64,000 bases of DNA from positions 13,502,501 through 13,566,500 of the forward strand of contig CP136892.1 of NCBI GenBank assembly GCA_034359265.1. Direction: 5' to 3'. This document shows positions 48,168 through 60,788 of the stretch, piece by piece. The translations under genes were made by a program, and so were the position numbers. The DNA is from Canna indica. Taxonomy: Eukaryota > Streptophyta > Magnoliopsida > Zingiberales > Cannaceae. The notes under the pieces are model-generated. The model did no database searches. It saw only the letters and a list, made by a program, of their open reading frames with translations, and was not told where the DNA came from. Numbering within the stretch: the first letter of the stretch is position 1; every line of letters starts with the position of its first letter.

Positions 48168-48198
<31 letters not shown>

Positions 48199-48917
48199 TT
48201 GAAATAGTCAAATAATCAACTATATTGTGTCCGCATGGAGCTAGATCTACAGCGGGCTGCGGTCTACAGAGGCGATTACGGGTGGGGGCGAGGACGACCA
48301 TCAACCAGAGTTCGGATCGTGGAGAAGATCTATCGGCGGTGGGTGACTGCATAGAGCTCGATCCGCAATAAGTCGTCGTTGGGACTAGGACAGTCAAGCA
48401 CAAGCCATTATGGGGCAGGCGAGGTTAGGGCGGGTTGGCAAGGTTGACCGCATTGCTTGTGCTCCTTCAGACCCTATTCTTTTTCTGTACCCGGACAGGG
48501 CAATGTCATTCTTTACTTCTTTATAAGATAAAGAAAGAGGAAAACCCTCCTTTTTTTACCCATACCTGGCTGACAACCTTTTTGCCCCCTCTTGCATATG
48601 TGTCGGATCTGCCGATGCTTATTTCGATTTTTAGAATTTCCCATAAATTTATTCCTATTTCAGGAAAATACTGAAAAATAAATTTGATAGGTCAAAACAT
48701 AATAATAACCCCAAAGCTTATTTTTCGATATGAGTGGTCAAGTCCAAGTGGGTGGTGAAGTGATGGTTACAAATATTCTCTTCTTTGATAGACCACAACC
48801 CTGCTAGCGACGAGTCAACTGATATATAGCTCAATGATGATCATGAATGAGTCGACCGTCAAGATTAGTTTTTCTTTTTTCAAGGATTGAAGTGATGGGT
48901 AAATGGGTTGTATTACA
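48101..48917. repeat. Spacer with GT run and 17-G homopolymer
   Basis: (GT) run at 48166-48181 followed directly by 17 G (48182-48198). No gene recognised in the rest. Confidence 0.7.
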
Positions 48918-48926
48918 TTATTTTTA

Positions 48927-49360
48927 AGGAAGATGCCTTATTTAGTTCCTTAACTAACGCGTATTTTTAACTTTGGTCCATCGATTGAAAATCTGGTCAC
49001 TTGAGTCCTTAAATTTTCAATCGTTAGCAATTTAGTACATGCCGTCAACCAATCGTTGTAACACCGTTATATTTTGAATGGAACATAAAAGTGTTTTAAG
49101 GGAAAAAACCTTATTTATCCCTCAACTATCACATTTTTTTCACTTTGGTCCCTCAACTTAAAATGCGATAATGTTTTAATATACGTAAACCTTGACATGC
49201 ACATTGAATAATTTTAACGACGTTATAACGGGAGTTGACGTTGACGATTAAGTGATAACGGTGAATAACTTTGATCAAGATTTCAAGTGATCAAATTTTT
49301 AGTTGAGGGAGTAAAGTGAAAAATACGCTATCGTTGACGGACTAAAGAAGGCTTTTCCCC
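48927..49360. mobile_element. Mutator-like miniature element
   Basis: Ends AGGAAGATGCCTTATTTAGT and, reversed, GGGGAAAAGCCTTCTTTAGT. A perfect 9-bp duplication TTATTTTTA lies at 48918-48926 and 49361-49369. The middle holds another similar arm (AGGGAAAAAACCTTATTTATCC, about 49098), suggesting internal rearrangement. No coding. Confidence 0.85.
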
Positions 49361-49369
49361 TTATTTTTA

Positions 49370-49647
49370 TGTTTACGTACGTAATAAATGAATTATTTCA
49401 TTATTTTTCATATAGATACTTATAATAAATATGACGAGAGGATATAAGAGACCATTTATATAGTTGGTTTATACCCTTGGCACAAATTAATTAAAGGATT
49501 ATAAACAATTTAGAGTTTTCCAAATATATTTAGCTAATTAATAATCCTATAGTTAAAGGGTACATGCAACATAATTCAATGCTTCGAGCGTAAAAATAAA
49601 CAAGAGCTAAGTACCTAATTAAATTAAATATTTATACACATGATTAA
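49370..49647. other. 3' flank of the glycosyltransferase gene
   Basis: AT-rich. No further feature supported. Confidence 0.5.
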
Positions 49648-51356
49648 TTAATAATCCAGCTTCAAGTTTATCCTTCTCAACCATATCGAATGAAGCACCA
49701 TATGGATCACGTCAAATCTCTCCGCCGGCCGATTCAGAACGAAGTGTTTCTGGACCTGCATCACCCTCATCTGCAACTTCTTGTACCTTTGCTCCGAGAT
49801 CGCTCCCAGGATCTTCTTGATCTCCGGTATCTTCTTCATCGGTATCTCCACCGAGAACTTGCTCCAGTCCAGCACATCCGAGAAAGGAGGCGGGTAGTCG
49901 ACGGAGATGATCACCGGGACGCACCCCATGAAGATGGACTCCACAATCCTCGGGCTCGCCACCTCGTACCCGCTCGGGCACAAGCAGAACTTGCTCTTGC
50001 TCATCAACTCGGCGTAGTTGACTCCCTTGGGAAGATACTCGTGCACCACGACTTGCTCATCTTTCCCTTTCCACTCATCGAGAAGTGCTTCTCTTATGTA
50101 GCCATGCCTGCCGCCGGCGAAGAACGCGAGGATCGTCTTCTCCGTGCGGAGCTGGTTCCGAGCCGGCCGCGAGAGCCGGCCATCGGGGAGATGAACCTCC
50201 GGCAGTGTCACGTCCGTGCCAAGCTTGAAGCCTTCCGACGTGTTAGCGTTGCAGATCACGCGGATGGAGTTGGAGTGGAGATTAGCGTTTGCAGTGGAAA
50301 GATGTGGAGCCTAATTAGAATCAATCATCCATTAATTAAGTACATATGTAATCAAATGTTCCTCGAGGAAGAATTGATCATTGGTTAATTCAAGGCATGG
50401 ATGCAGTACCCAGTCGTGGCAAGAGACCATGAAATGGTCAGCGCCGAGGCTGCGATTCCAGTAAGGGTACTTGGAGGCGACGACGTCAACGTAATCTGCG
50501 ACAGTTCGCTTGAGGGGTCTCGAGAAATCGACGTCGGCATGAGGCCTGTAGAGATAGCGGACGATGTTGACGACGCTGAAGGGGAGGAAGAAGACGTGAG
50601 CTTGGCGGGGATGGCCGGCGACGAAGGGGTTCGCCTTGCGCTCCATCTCGCTGATGAAGTGGCCTTCGATGGAGTAGATGCTCGCGCCGGGTCCGTCGTG
50701 TACGATGGGCGGTTCTCCTTCCTTGTATATCCACACCTTGAATCTCTTCTCCATCTCAATGTAACTCCTAATATAATAACAATCATATTATATATATCTT
50801 CAATTAATAAAGTATCAAATTATAAAGAGCATAAGTTCATGATCCCAACTGATGGAATGCATAAGGATTGCGGTAAATGGCTCCTCTGGGAATGAAATGC
50901 TCTACTTTCTTTGAGCTGTAATTGCGAGACATTGCCGCCCATCTAATTGCAGCGCGAGCTTCGTTGAGACCTTCTTCGATACTTCCCAACTTGGCCTGTA
51001 TATTTATATAAATCCATTATAAAATTATTAGTGGACATGCATGCTTATTCTGCATCAATATCAATGTCTTAATTAATATATTGAACTGAGGTCTTAATTT
51101 GAGCAAGTAAATCAGGTAGTACTCTAGTGATTTTGAGTTGCTGGAGCTCCTCATGTTGAGCTATAGAACTGGAGGTTAAACTAGAAGAAGAGGAGGGCGA
51201 GGGATCAGGCTGACGCGAATTGCCGAGGACGGTGAGGAAGCTGCTGAAGTTGTACAACTGAGGCTGATCGAAGACGATCAAGGAAGCGAGTAATAGCAGA
51301 AGGAGAAGGAGAAGGGGGAGGAAGGAGGAAACTTTGCTCATCATGGCAGGCGCCAT
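49648..51356 (-). CDS. GT47 (exostosin-family) glycosyltransferase, four exons
   Basis: Probably a Golgi type II membrane enzyme that adds a sugar to a cell-wall glycan; the substrate cannot be read from sequence. Exons are 51087-51356, 50850-50995, 50410-50767 and 49648-50310, all GT-AG and in phase, 478 residues, usual for plant At5g03795-like members. Residues 12-28 are a leucine-rich membrane anchor, followed by a Ser-rich stem. The exostosin domain runs from about 145 to 445: [41 protein letters not shown], then APHLS across the last intron, [42 protein letters not shown] and [20 protein letters not shown]. No break was found. It is the only apparently complete host gene in the window. 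Confidence 0.95.
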
Positions 51357-51402
51357 TAATTATGTGGGATTAATAGGCAAGCATATTAGTACTAATGCTT
51401 AC

Positions 51403-51410
51403 TATTTATA
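51403..51410 (-). promoter_or_regulatory. TATA box of the GT47 gene
   Basis: TATAAATA on the minus strand, 47-54 bp upstream of the ATG at 51356, which implies a short leader. Confidence 0.65.
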
Positions 51411-52665
51411 GATCATGCATGTCCAGTGCAAATTTGCTATTGCATGGTAAATCACGTGCTGCATGAGGTCGACAAATTATATGTACACGCAGAGAGGACA
51501 AAATTGCTTCTTTGCGTGTACGTGAAACTAAAGATATCTAAATGTACAGTTTACCGATCTCCTCGATAAAATGCATTTCCACTGCTCTTTAATTGTTGCA
51601 GATCCCAATTAGCCCTCATCTTCTCAATGTAATGCTATTTGTTTTGATGTAAATAGTTATATAAGCGTATCCCAATGTATATACATGCTAACTCACATGG
51701 GGAATTAATTAAATAAACGACTTATTTATCTCACGAGTCTTCTGATGCAAAAGCTATGGACGTTTAGTTTGAGAAAATTCAGAGTCTTCCTCGGTGCACA
51801 AAAATTATCTAAATTATTAAGTATGCACAGAACTATTAGGACTACCCTTTTTGTTCCTAATTAAATTAATTAAGAGTATTAATTTAATTAATCACCAATT
51901 ATCTCAATGCTGTAGAGTATTGAATGTCACATGGCCACAAAGTTAGGAGTTATACGCACTAGATAATTACTGGAACTCGAAAGACTGATAGACGATATGA
52001 TAGCGACAAGTAGAAAAGACAAAAAGAGAGGATGAAAGTTTCACATGCGGACAAAGAGAGGCGGAGAGAAGAATAAAGAACGGTGGATGAGAGGAAGGAA
52101 GAATGGTTGCTAATCTCATATTAGAATAGAGTAATTGAAAGGTGGATGAGGAGGATGTGATAATATATTTCTCATGTTTGGATAGAAATTTTAAAGTGTG
52201 ATGATGAGAGAGAATAATTTTAATGGAAATATCTTTTTAATCTTTTATGCATATTTAGATATAAAATAAAAGTTAATTTATTTATATTGTTTAACAATTT
52301 GCGAAAAATAACTAATTAAAATTAAAACATAAATTTTAATAATCAAATTTAAAAAATACCAACAAATATTAAAAGTAAAAAATAAAAAAATGTACACAAA
52401 TTAAATAATTTTTTAAAAAATAGGAAGAATTTTTTGATTAAATGAAGGACAAAATAGTATTTTTGACGATATTTCAATATTCTAATTTTTTTATCCATCT
52501 CTATTCCACCAAAATAATGGAATAAAAGTTTGAAGGATTTGGAAAAATTAGAAACCCCTCCAAACCACTTTCTCTCGTTCTAAAATTGAAAGTTAAATAT
52601 AAAATAATTAATCACTTGTTTTCCCGTCCCTTCTTACCCCTCCCTATTCCACAATCCAAACAAAC
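51411..52665. other. Upstream region of the GT47 gene
   Basis: AT-rich. Bases 52100-52650 contain ATTCCACAATCC and related motifs like those near 6431 and may be a degenerate miniature element. No borders found. Confidence 0.4.
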
Positions 52666-52993
<328 letters not shown>

Positions 52994-53400
52994 ACCAATC
53001 CCAGCAGCGCCCATACTCGAGAACCAAACTCAAACTATAAGCCAGATGACTTAACCCAGGGGCTCCATCCGGACATACAATGATATCTATATCCTCATTT
53101 ATTATGAGGGATATGACATTACAAGCTCGACATCTCCGAGATCAGTCTCGACTCATTCCGAGCAATATCCCCGCGAGATTATCGGGCGACATCATCACCC
53201 TAATCTGCAACAAATACAAACACGACACACCCCAAGTAACTTAAGTTTCAATTTTCATTACCTCCACCTCGATCGTCTACTGACTTGAGAATTTGAGTGT
53301 CTTTTGCATGTCTCCCTCCCTTCCCCGCCGAAGTTGCACATGACCAGGAGAGACAACGAACAAGACCGCACCACTCCAATCCTCAACAGGAACATTTAGC
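52994..53400 (+). mobile_element. Ty3/gypsy LTR end and primer-site region
   Basis: GGGGCTCCATCCGGACATAC, TTGAGTGTCTTTTGCATGTC and the junction AGGAACATTTAGCGCACACC near 53390 are of the type seen before gag in plant Ty3 elements. It shares the LTR end with 40330-40990. The LTR start is not placed; the microsatellite may lie in it. Confidence 0.6.
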
Positions 53401-54484
53401 GCACACCGTGGGGCTGAGTAAATCTTATCTGTCCTGCAATGGTTGGTACACGGAGCCAAGTGACCGCAGCTGCACACTAATATCAATGCCCCGGTGATGA
53501 TGTTCCCCCCACAACCTAGTGATGCCGAAACAATAAGGAGCGACACTCCGACACCAACCAATCTCCCACCATAAGCATCCCAACGTCAAATAAACGACCA
53601 TATACCTGACGATGTTCAAGTCCATGATGCTCCTCAATGGAGTGACTGATCGCATCCTTTGCAGAGCTTTCCCAACCTTCTTGGAGAAAGTCGTTCTACT
53701 ATGGTTCTCCTTCCTTCCACTAGAATCCATACGCTCTTTCACGGAACTCTCTCACAACTACAATTGTCGTTATCATCGACGACTTGGGCCATGGTTGAAC
53801 CGTCGGTGAATACTATCACGAACGATGCAGAGCATCGCAAAACGCCGTCACTGATGTGCGCATCTCAGATAAGTTGTGAGAGCCGACCTCTACCATCACA
53901 ACTAGTCATTAGCGACAATTGCGTGAGCTGTCGCTAACTTAAACATATCAGTGACGACACACGACAGCTGTCGCTAATTTAAACACATCAACTGCGGCTC
54001 CTAGCCGTCAGTGATATCATTAGCAACTATGATGTTTGGTGCTGCCCAGGCCATCAACCATTTACGATACGCTTTCAGCTACGGGGTAGTGACGGGTAAA
54101 CGTGGGTAAGCCGTGGCTGGAGTTATATCCTGTAACTAAAAAAAATTAAAATTTTGAAAATTCCTATATACAATCATATTTATACATTACAGTCTATTTA
54201 CAATCACATATTACAACCACAGAACATCATACACACATATATATTTTCAACCAACCATGCAAGTTTTACTAAAATATCATCAATCTAAGCCTCAAACCGG
54301 AGGCAAACAAGTATCAAAATATCATATATACAACTATAAGTATATAAACAACTATAAGCCTCAAACCAGAGGCAAACAACTATCAAAATATGAAATATAA
54401 AGTATAAACATCTATCAAGTATCTAAGCCTCAAACGAAGGCTAACAAATGATAAAAATATAATCAAAATACACAAACATACATC

Positions 54485-55458
54485 TCACGATTGCGATGGA
54501 GGCGGTGGAGTTGACAACAACTGTGTAGGGAGCGTCGACTGGGTCGAGGAGGATGATAGCTGCGACATCATCGATAGAAGGCCTGAGTGAGATGCAATTT
54601 GAGTGAGGAGGGCCTGTATGTTCTGCATCATATGTCTCAACTCGTCATTCGTGTGTCTCTGCTCCTCCATCGCATGTCGCTGCTCCTCCATCGCCTGTCT
54701 CTGCTCCTCTATCGTCGCTCCTTGATGTGTTAGCTTGGACTCCAAGGCCGCCATCTAGCTCTGGACATCCTGCGTCCGTGATGTCGACGGCCTCTCACCC
54801 ACAGGGGGAGGGATCGGTGCCCCAAGTGGCCCTAACACGGCGCGTGCATGACCACTATCTATAAAGCCATATACACGATCGTGCTCCCAACCACATGCGG
54901 CCTCAACCCATGCACCTGCGTCAAACTCCTTCGGCGTGCCTCCGCACTCGATCACTATCCTTGTGTAGGTCTCCTATATGTGTTTATATTTTAAATAATA
55001 CATATATATAAACTATAAATAAAAATTATGTAAATCAAATAGATATAAATACTTACCATGATAATCAAGGCCCTGCTATCGACGTAGTCCCCTGCTACTC
55101 GTCGTCAACGATGAGTGCGCTCAAACACCTGCATCAGCGAGAGGCGTTGGACGGTGCCATCCTCCGCAACTCGTGTCTTACATTAGAAAACAAATACATT
55201 AGTATCATTATATACAATATATAATAATTTAATTAAAAGTAAGGAAATTATACATACCATACGATGCTCATGCACCGTAAAAGACACGGAGCCACCAGTG
55301 TTGCGCGCCCTCGTGCCGTCCGCCCCGGACATGCCATTTCTTAACGCTGTCCGAGAGACCTCTTTCCACTCAAGCGTGTCCCACCACTCAACAAGCTGAT
55401 CCCACACAAGTTCAGGAATCCATTCAGGGGCGTGTCCCACACAGTTCTCCGAATACAC
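54485..55458 (-). pseudogene. CACTA-encoded Transposase_24 (En/Spm accessory) gene
   Basis: Three exon-like blocks. The first (55458 to about 55260) has VWDQLVEWWDTLEWKEVSRT and RNTGGSVSFTVHEH, the HTGGS signature with His changed to Asn. The second (about 55187-55063) reads VAEDGTVQRLSLMQVFERTH then YVDSRALI. The third (about 54970-54485) has a coiled coil of EEQRHAMEEQRH heptads. An in-frame TAG at 54755-54757 interrupts the third block. The family accompanies CACTA transposases and its biochemical role is not settled. The gene at 60789-61816 has the same layout. Confidence 0.8.
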
Positions 55459-55739
55459 ATATCATCTGGGCGTGTATCGGAGAACAAGGGAGATACAAGC
55501 CAAAATTTAAAAATAATATGATTAAAAGAAATAAATTAAGTGCAATATAAATAACTATGTTCCCAAATTATTCAATTAGGAATAATTAAAGAGGTGTATG
55601 TCGTATAAAAGATCATTTACTTCGTTTACACGAACATACAATCCCTGAACGGATCAAAGGTTTTACAAAATTAAAACTTGATTCATCGATGCGTACGTGA
55701 AACGTATCAACTCGTCTTAATTTTTTTCTAAATTTGTGG

Positions 55740-55975
55740 ATGCCAGTGCGAGTCCACTACAGACTATTCCACGAGAGTACAAAGTGGATGATTTCGATGT
55801 GTGCCAGTCTATCCATTATGGATGATTCCAGCGTGAGTCCACCCTAGATGATTTGGCCGCGAGTCCATAGTGGACGATTCCGGCGTGCGCGAGTCCATCC
55901 ATTATGGACGATTCCGATGCGACTCCGTCCATTATGGATAATTTGGCCGCGAGTCCAAAGTGGACGATTTCAAAA
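55740..55975. repeat. GTCCATTATGGACGATT word array in CACTA element
   Basis: GAGTCCA, CATTATGGA(C/T)GATTC and TTTGGCCGCGAGTCCA recur about eight times in 235 bp at irregular spacing. TCCAT/ATGGA halves make short palindromes. Lies 5' of the accessory gene. Confidence 0.75.
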
Positions 55976-56039
55976 TTATAATTACACCCAACTAAAATTA
56001 ACCCTAATATTTATTCTACCATTGATTAACTAACCCTAA

Positions 56040-56225
56040 TATAAATACCTAAATTTAATCTAACAACAAAAAATTTAATTAAATCTAATTAACAAATAAC
56101 TCTAATTAAATCTAATTAACAAATAACCCTAATTAATCAACAAAACTAATTAAATCTAGCATTAACCCTAATTAACAATAATTAACAAACCTAATTAAAT
56201 GTAATTAACAATTAATTAATTTAAT
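56040..56225. repeat. Degenerate AATTAAATCTAATTAACAAA tandem repeat
   Basis: Irregular repeats of TCTAATTAACAAATAACCCT and variants. Simple-sequence expansion inside the CACTA element. Confidence 0.65.
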
Positions 56226-57169
56226 TTTAAAAAAAAATTGGCCGGCGCCGGCCCGGAGAGGGGAGAGGGGAGGAACTCACCTTGGTGGCAACGGAGAAGG
56301 GAGAGGGAGCAGGTGGCGAGGGAGTGCACAGGTGGAAATGGAGGATAGGCCGAGGGCGGTGGTGCGGCGGTGCGGCGTCTTCGTCGACAGCAGCTTGACG
56401 ATAAGAAGGCGACGTCGACGGTGTGCGTAGTCGGTGCAGAGGACGATCGATGGTGATGACAACTCGATCGGCAGCGGTAGAGAGAGAAGAGCTAGAGCGG
56501 GGTAAAGAGGAAGGGTCGGACGTGAACGTAAATAAAAAGCTTTTTCACTGACGGCCCCTTGGCCATTGGTAAATCTTGGACAACTAATAATAGTATCAAC
56601 GACGGTCGCGTAGCTATCTCTCGTCGTCGGTGACGTGTTTTTTTATTTTCACGCCGCTTTCGCGCCATCAATTAATAAGTGACGACCGCTTCTGATCATG
56701 GCTAATTACTTACATATATCACTGACGATCCTTTGGCCCTCGCTAAGCCGTCGCTACTAGGTTATTTCATTTCACGCTCCGTGCACACCATCACCTATGA
56801 GCGACGTCCTTGGGCAGCGGCTGATTGGGTTACATTAGCCACGGCCCCTGCGGTCGTCGAAAAGCCGTGAATGGTTCTACGGCCTAGGTGGCCATCGGTG
56901 AGCCCCGTAAAAGATACCTAATATTCTAGTAGTGTCTCACACCTTCACCAACCGATTCTCCTCATCTCCTGATCAGCTCCAAAACTGAGGACGCCCTCAC
57001 TAAATCAAGCAAGGGCAACATGAGCCCCTGAGGGATTACATACGAAGGTCTCGGGCCACGATTGCAGAAATCTTGAATCTCGATTCAGTCTATGTTGCCA
57101 GATTTTGTCCATTTCTCTCCCAAACAGCTACGCTCTTGGAGCGAGCCTTGGAGTTTTGCCTTATCAGAA

Positions 57170-58300
57170 AATTCATTGGAAAGGTTTCCCTGCTTTTGCT
57201 TCTTCTTGGGCCAAGCGATTGTGGAAAATTTTGGGTTTTGAATCGATGTTAGATCTTGAAGAATGGTTTTTTGTGTTTTAATTCCGGGATTCTTCTTCGT
57301 CTATGGAAAAACTTTCGGGTGGTCCGTATTTTTTGAGGGGTGTTGCCCTCCGTTTGGTCATGTGGTAACATGGTTTTCGATCGTGGTGTGAGAAATTCTC
57401 CTTTGCCCTTGTGTGGGTTCGTTTCTTGAGCCTTCCGCTTGAATTTTGGCACTTTGAATCTATTACAAAACTTGGCCTTGCTTTGGTCGAATGCTTTAGT
57501 TTTGAATCCATCGTTTTTGAACATTTCAATTTCTGTGGATGAGTCGACTTTGGTTCCTATCGTCGATCCTGTGGATGATGTTGCTGCTCAGATCCCGAAT
57601 TTGAATTTGGCTAGTGGTGTTTCGGCCGGTAGATCTGGTGAGTGATCCTGCTTCGGCTTTGGGGCCGTGGGTTCTAGTCTCCTGAAGACGCCCTAATCAT
57701 AGACGACACGAGGGCTTGCACCCTACACGTGAGGTGGCCCCACCCATTGGGCGTGGGCGCCCTGCTGCACGTCCTGCGCACATGGGAAACGATCAGGCTA
57801 CCGCTCGGGAGGAGGGTAAGATTACCCCCCCTACGACACCTCGATCGGGGTGCGATCTGACATCGATCTTCTCTTCTTCCCATGCAGGTGGATCCAGGTA
57901 AGGATCAAATTGGATTCGGGAAGGACGCACGGGCTCTGACTCCTGTCATGTTTGGGACGCGTGGCAATCATGCATGCCTTGCTTCTCTGACTCAGGCAGG
58001 AACTCGGGCCCCCGTGGGCGGCGTGGCAGGCTTGGTGGTGTCCTCCATATCTTGGGCCCCATCCACTGCTGCCGTTTGGATTCCCAAGTCCTCAAGTGTT
58101 TGCCACGTGGCCCAACCGCATTCAATTCTTGTGTCGTCTGGTGCTTTGCCCGTCCCCTCCTCGCTGGCCTCCTTAGCTTTACAGCTGGCCTCCATTATTG
58201 CCCCTTTGGTGCTTGTGCCTTCGGCGCCAATACTTAGCTCTCTCCCCTCCACTTCCTCTATTCCCCCTCCTCGCTCCCTTGAGCAGCTCTCCTAAGAGCT
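57170..58300 (+). pseudogene. LINE ORF1 remnant (DUF4283)
   Basis: FRDSSSSMEKLSGGPYFLRG and VWVRFLSLPLEFWHFESITK are DUF4283 hallmarks of plant LINE ORF1 proteins. Frame changes occur within this stretch, and the C-terminal zinc knuckle was not clearly seen. Confidence 0.65.
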
Positions 58301-58526
58301 CGGCTTCGCCTTTGCTACCCCTCATCCACTCGTAGCGCCTTCTAAGTCTGCTGCTCGCCCACTTCGGTATCATGGTCATACTTCCAAGGATCCCCCCCCA
58401 CCCTTGAGCTTTAAATGGCCCAAGCGTCCTTGTGTGGCAGATGACAAGTTCTCCTTTAGCCCCGCTCCTGATGAGGTTCAGGCCGATCTTGAGTCGCATA
58501 CTCGCAGCTTGCTATTGTTCCCAAAT

Positions 58527-59638
58527 GATAGCTCTATCCTGGAACGTACGTGGTGCTCGGCGTCGTCAGGTAAAGGATCACATTTTTTATTTAATTAAGC
58601 TCTCACTGGTTCATTAATTGTGTTGTGTATGCATATTGATGTGCCTTGGGCCAACCAGCCAATCTCTTCCTTTGGCTGCTCTTGGCGTGGGGTGGCCTAG
58701 GTCTCTTTAGGCACCCCGGGGGGCCTTATCGTTGCCTGGAACTCAGTTTGCATTTGGGATGAAACTTTATCTATTGCTTTGTAATGTATTTCTATTGTGC
58801 TTTAGTTTGAAGATTGCGCACCGATCCTTTTTTCTAATGTGTATGCGAGTACCAATCCAAATTTATGACTCGATTTTTTTCGGTGCTTTCTTTCTTTGAT
58901 TTTTCGTCTTATCCGTGGGTTATCACAGGGGATTTTAACTGTTCTTTGGTTGAGTTGGATAAAAAAGGGGGAGTTCCATTCCTGCTTTCTTGTCCGATTC
59001 TTGTTTTTCGTGAGTTTGTGCTTGATTTGGGGTTGATTGACTTGGGATTTTTCGGACCTCCTTTTACGTGGTGTAATAATCGCCAGGAGCTTAATAGGAT
59101 TCAGATTAGACTTGATCGATTTTTTTGCAATGCCGCATGGTTGCACTTTTTCAATGATGCTTCGGTTAAGCATATGAATAGGGGGATTTTACACCATTTT
59201 CCTATGTTATTTTCGTTTTCTCATCTTGTTCGTAGAAATAAGCTTTTTAAATTTCAAAATTTCTGGGTTAAGTATCTTGAGACGTCGGAGGTTGTTTCTC
59301 AAGCATGGCATGAAGTGCCACTTGGTCTTGCTCCGCACAATAAGTACTTTACTACTTTAAAATTTACACGATATGCCTTGTCTTGTTGGAATGTAAATAT
59401 CTTGGTTTGCTGGAGAATGCCCTTGCGGATACTGTATCTAAGATTACTTCTCTTGAGTTGTTTGATAGTGTGTCTGTTTTGTGTGTATATGATGAATGTG
59501 AATTGAGAATCCTGTATAATAAGGCAGCAGTCTTGCGTAGGCAGATTAGTTTAAAATGGTGGGCGAAGGCCAAGCATAAGTGGATTTTAGATGGAGACCA
59601 GAACTCAATTTATTTTCACATATTGGTGTTCGCCCGTC
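58527..59638 (+). pseudogene. LINE ORF2 endonuclease remnant
   Basis: Motifs in order: MIALSWNVRG, GGLIVAWN, WVITGDFNCSL (Asp of the APE active site), LDLGLIDLGFFGPPFTWCNN then RLDRFFCNAAW, and near 59555-59620 KWWAKAKHKWILDGDQNSIY with FH. Cut by the CACTA insertion just after this last motif, so no reverse transcriptase follows. Confidence 0.8.
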
Positions 59639-59890
59639 CACTACTAAAAAACTAGTTATCTGCGATGAACACTATCGTCGCAAAACGGTCGCTAAAGACC
59701 TTTTGTGACGGCAGGGTGCAATCACAAAGGACGATAGCAAAAGAACTTGTCGCAAAAAATTTACGACCACAACAGTCGCGATCGCAAATAAAAATATTCT
59801 GCGATCGTTCTGCGACAGTAGAAGGTGGTCGCAGAATGTGGTCACGTGACATTTGTGACCTTCTTTTTCCATCGCAATTATTATCTCTGC

Positions 59891-60352
59891 TAGGGGTGGC
59901 AATTTTATTCGCATCCGCTAACTAAAAATCGCATTCGCACCGTATCCGATCCATATCCGCAAGTAAAAATGGATATGGATACGGATACAAATTTAGAAAA
60001 CTTATATATGGGCGGATTTAGTGCGGATACGAATATGACTGTGGATCCGCACCGTATCCGCACCGCCTATCCGCGTCTCTGAATTACTATTTTGCTCATA
60101 TAAGTTATTAATATATATAAGAGCTCTGTGATAATTTCATTTCAAGATGAATTTTGAAGTATACTATATATTTATTTTGGATCAATGAATTGGTAATTTA
60201 TTAATTTTTAAATTAAATATATTATTTTAATATATTTTTATTAAATACGGTGCAGATACGGATGCGATGCGGATATGGATATCCATATTCACATCCGTAG
60301 CGGATACGGATAATCCAGTATCTGCACCGTATCCGATCCGTTGTCAGCCCTA
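59891..60352. mobile_element. hAT-type miniature element, GCGGATAC/GTATCCGC word
   Basis: Ends TAGGGGTGGCAATTTTATTC and, reversed, TAGGGCTGACAACGGATCGG. Flanks ATCTCTGC (59883-59890) and ATCTCTAC (60353-60360) match at 7 of 8. Words GCGGATACGG and CCGTATCCGC lie in the outer parts and the centre is AT-rich. It splits the CACTA subterminal region. Confidence 0.92.
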
Positions 60353-60788
60353 ATCTCTACGATGGTAGTGCGACCTCGGAGGCCGTCGCAAATGTTAGCT
60401 CTACGACCGCATTTGTCATCGTAGTATGGTCGCAATTACAATTGCGACCGCTTTTGGCAACTATTTCGATACATCTTTTGCTACGGCGGGAGGTCATAGT
60501 GCCGTCGCAAATGTGTATTTTTTTTAAAAAAATAATTTATAATATTTGAATAAAATGCATGTTTACAGTATTTGACATCAAATTATATCAAAATGCCACA
60601 TCGAGGGAATATACAAGACATCAAATTATAATGTTTATACGTATTAATTTATATATATCAAAATGTAATATTTACATCGTATCAAAATATGTTTACATCA
60701 AAATAGAAAATAAAATATACATCAATCATAAAGCACATCATGTGGCGACGAGGGATGCGGTGATGAGAGGGGTTGCGTCGGGAGGGCA

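Larger units (their letters stand above)
53753..56934 (-). mobile_element. CACTA (En/Spm) element, deletion derivative
   Basis: The right end, reversed, is CACTACTAGAATATTAGG; the left is CACAACTACAATTG, 11 of 14 positions alike. A 3-bp duplication TCT lies at 53750-53752 and 56935-56937. Both ends carry subterminal words such as GTCGCTAA, CACTGACG and CGTCGGTGA over several hundred bases. It encodes one plant Transposase_24-type gene but no TNP2 catalytic transposase, so it would need help to move. It sits in a gypsy gag. Confidence 0.88.
53430..57070 (+). pseudogene. Ty3/gypsy gag, split by a CACTA element
   Basis: The left part (53430-53752) contains MVGTRSQVTAAA at its start and the gag core MLLNGVTDRILCRAFPTFLE, WFSFLPLESIRSFTELSH. 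The right part (56935-57070) resumes with FTNRFSS and IKQGQHEPLRDYIRR. Between them lies the CACTA element at 53753-56934. Removing it with one TCT copy returns the gag to one frame at that point. Stops and frameshifts elsewhere make it dead. Confidence 0.78.
57071..59638 (+). mobile_element. LINE (L1-type) retrotransposon, 3' truncated
   Basis: First part: an ORF1 with DUF4283 features (LSGGPYFLRG, VWVRFLSLPLEFWHFES; about 57290-57480) and a long C-terminal region. Second part: an endonuclease-type start SWNVRGARRRQVKDHIFYLI (about 58530), GGLIVAWNS, and then the frame 58865-59230. It stops at the junction with the CACTA end at 59639, before the reverse transcriptase core. The precise 5' end was not found; frameshifts are many. 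Confidence 0.75.

Noticed and set aside
49690..50895. Plus-strand open frames of 232 and 164 codons
   Set aside because: They are antisense to exons 3 and 4 of the GT47 gene, whose splice sites and motifs fix the true strand.
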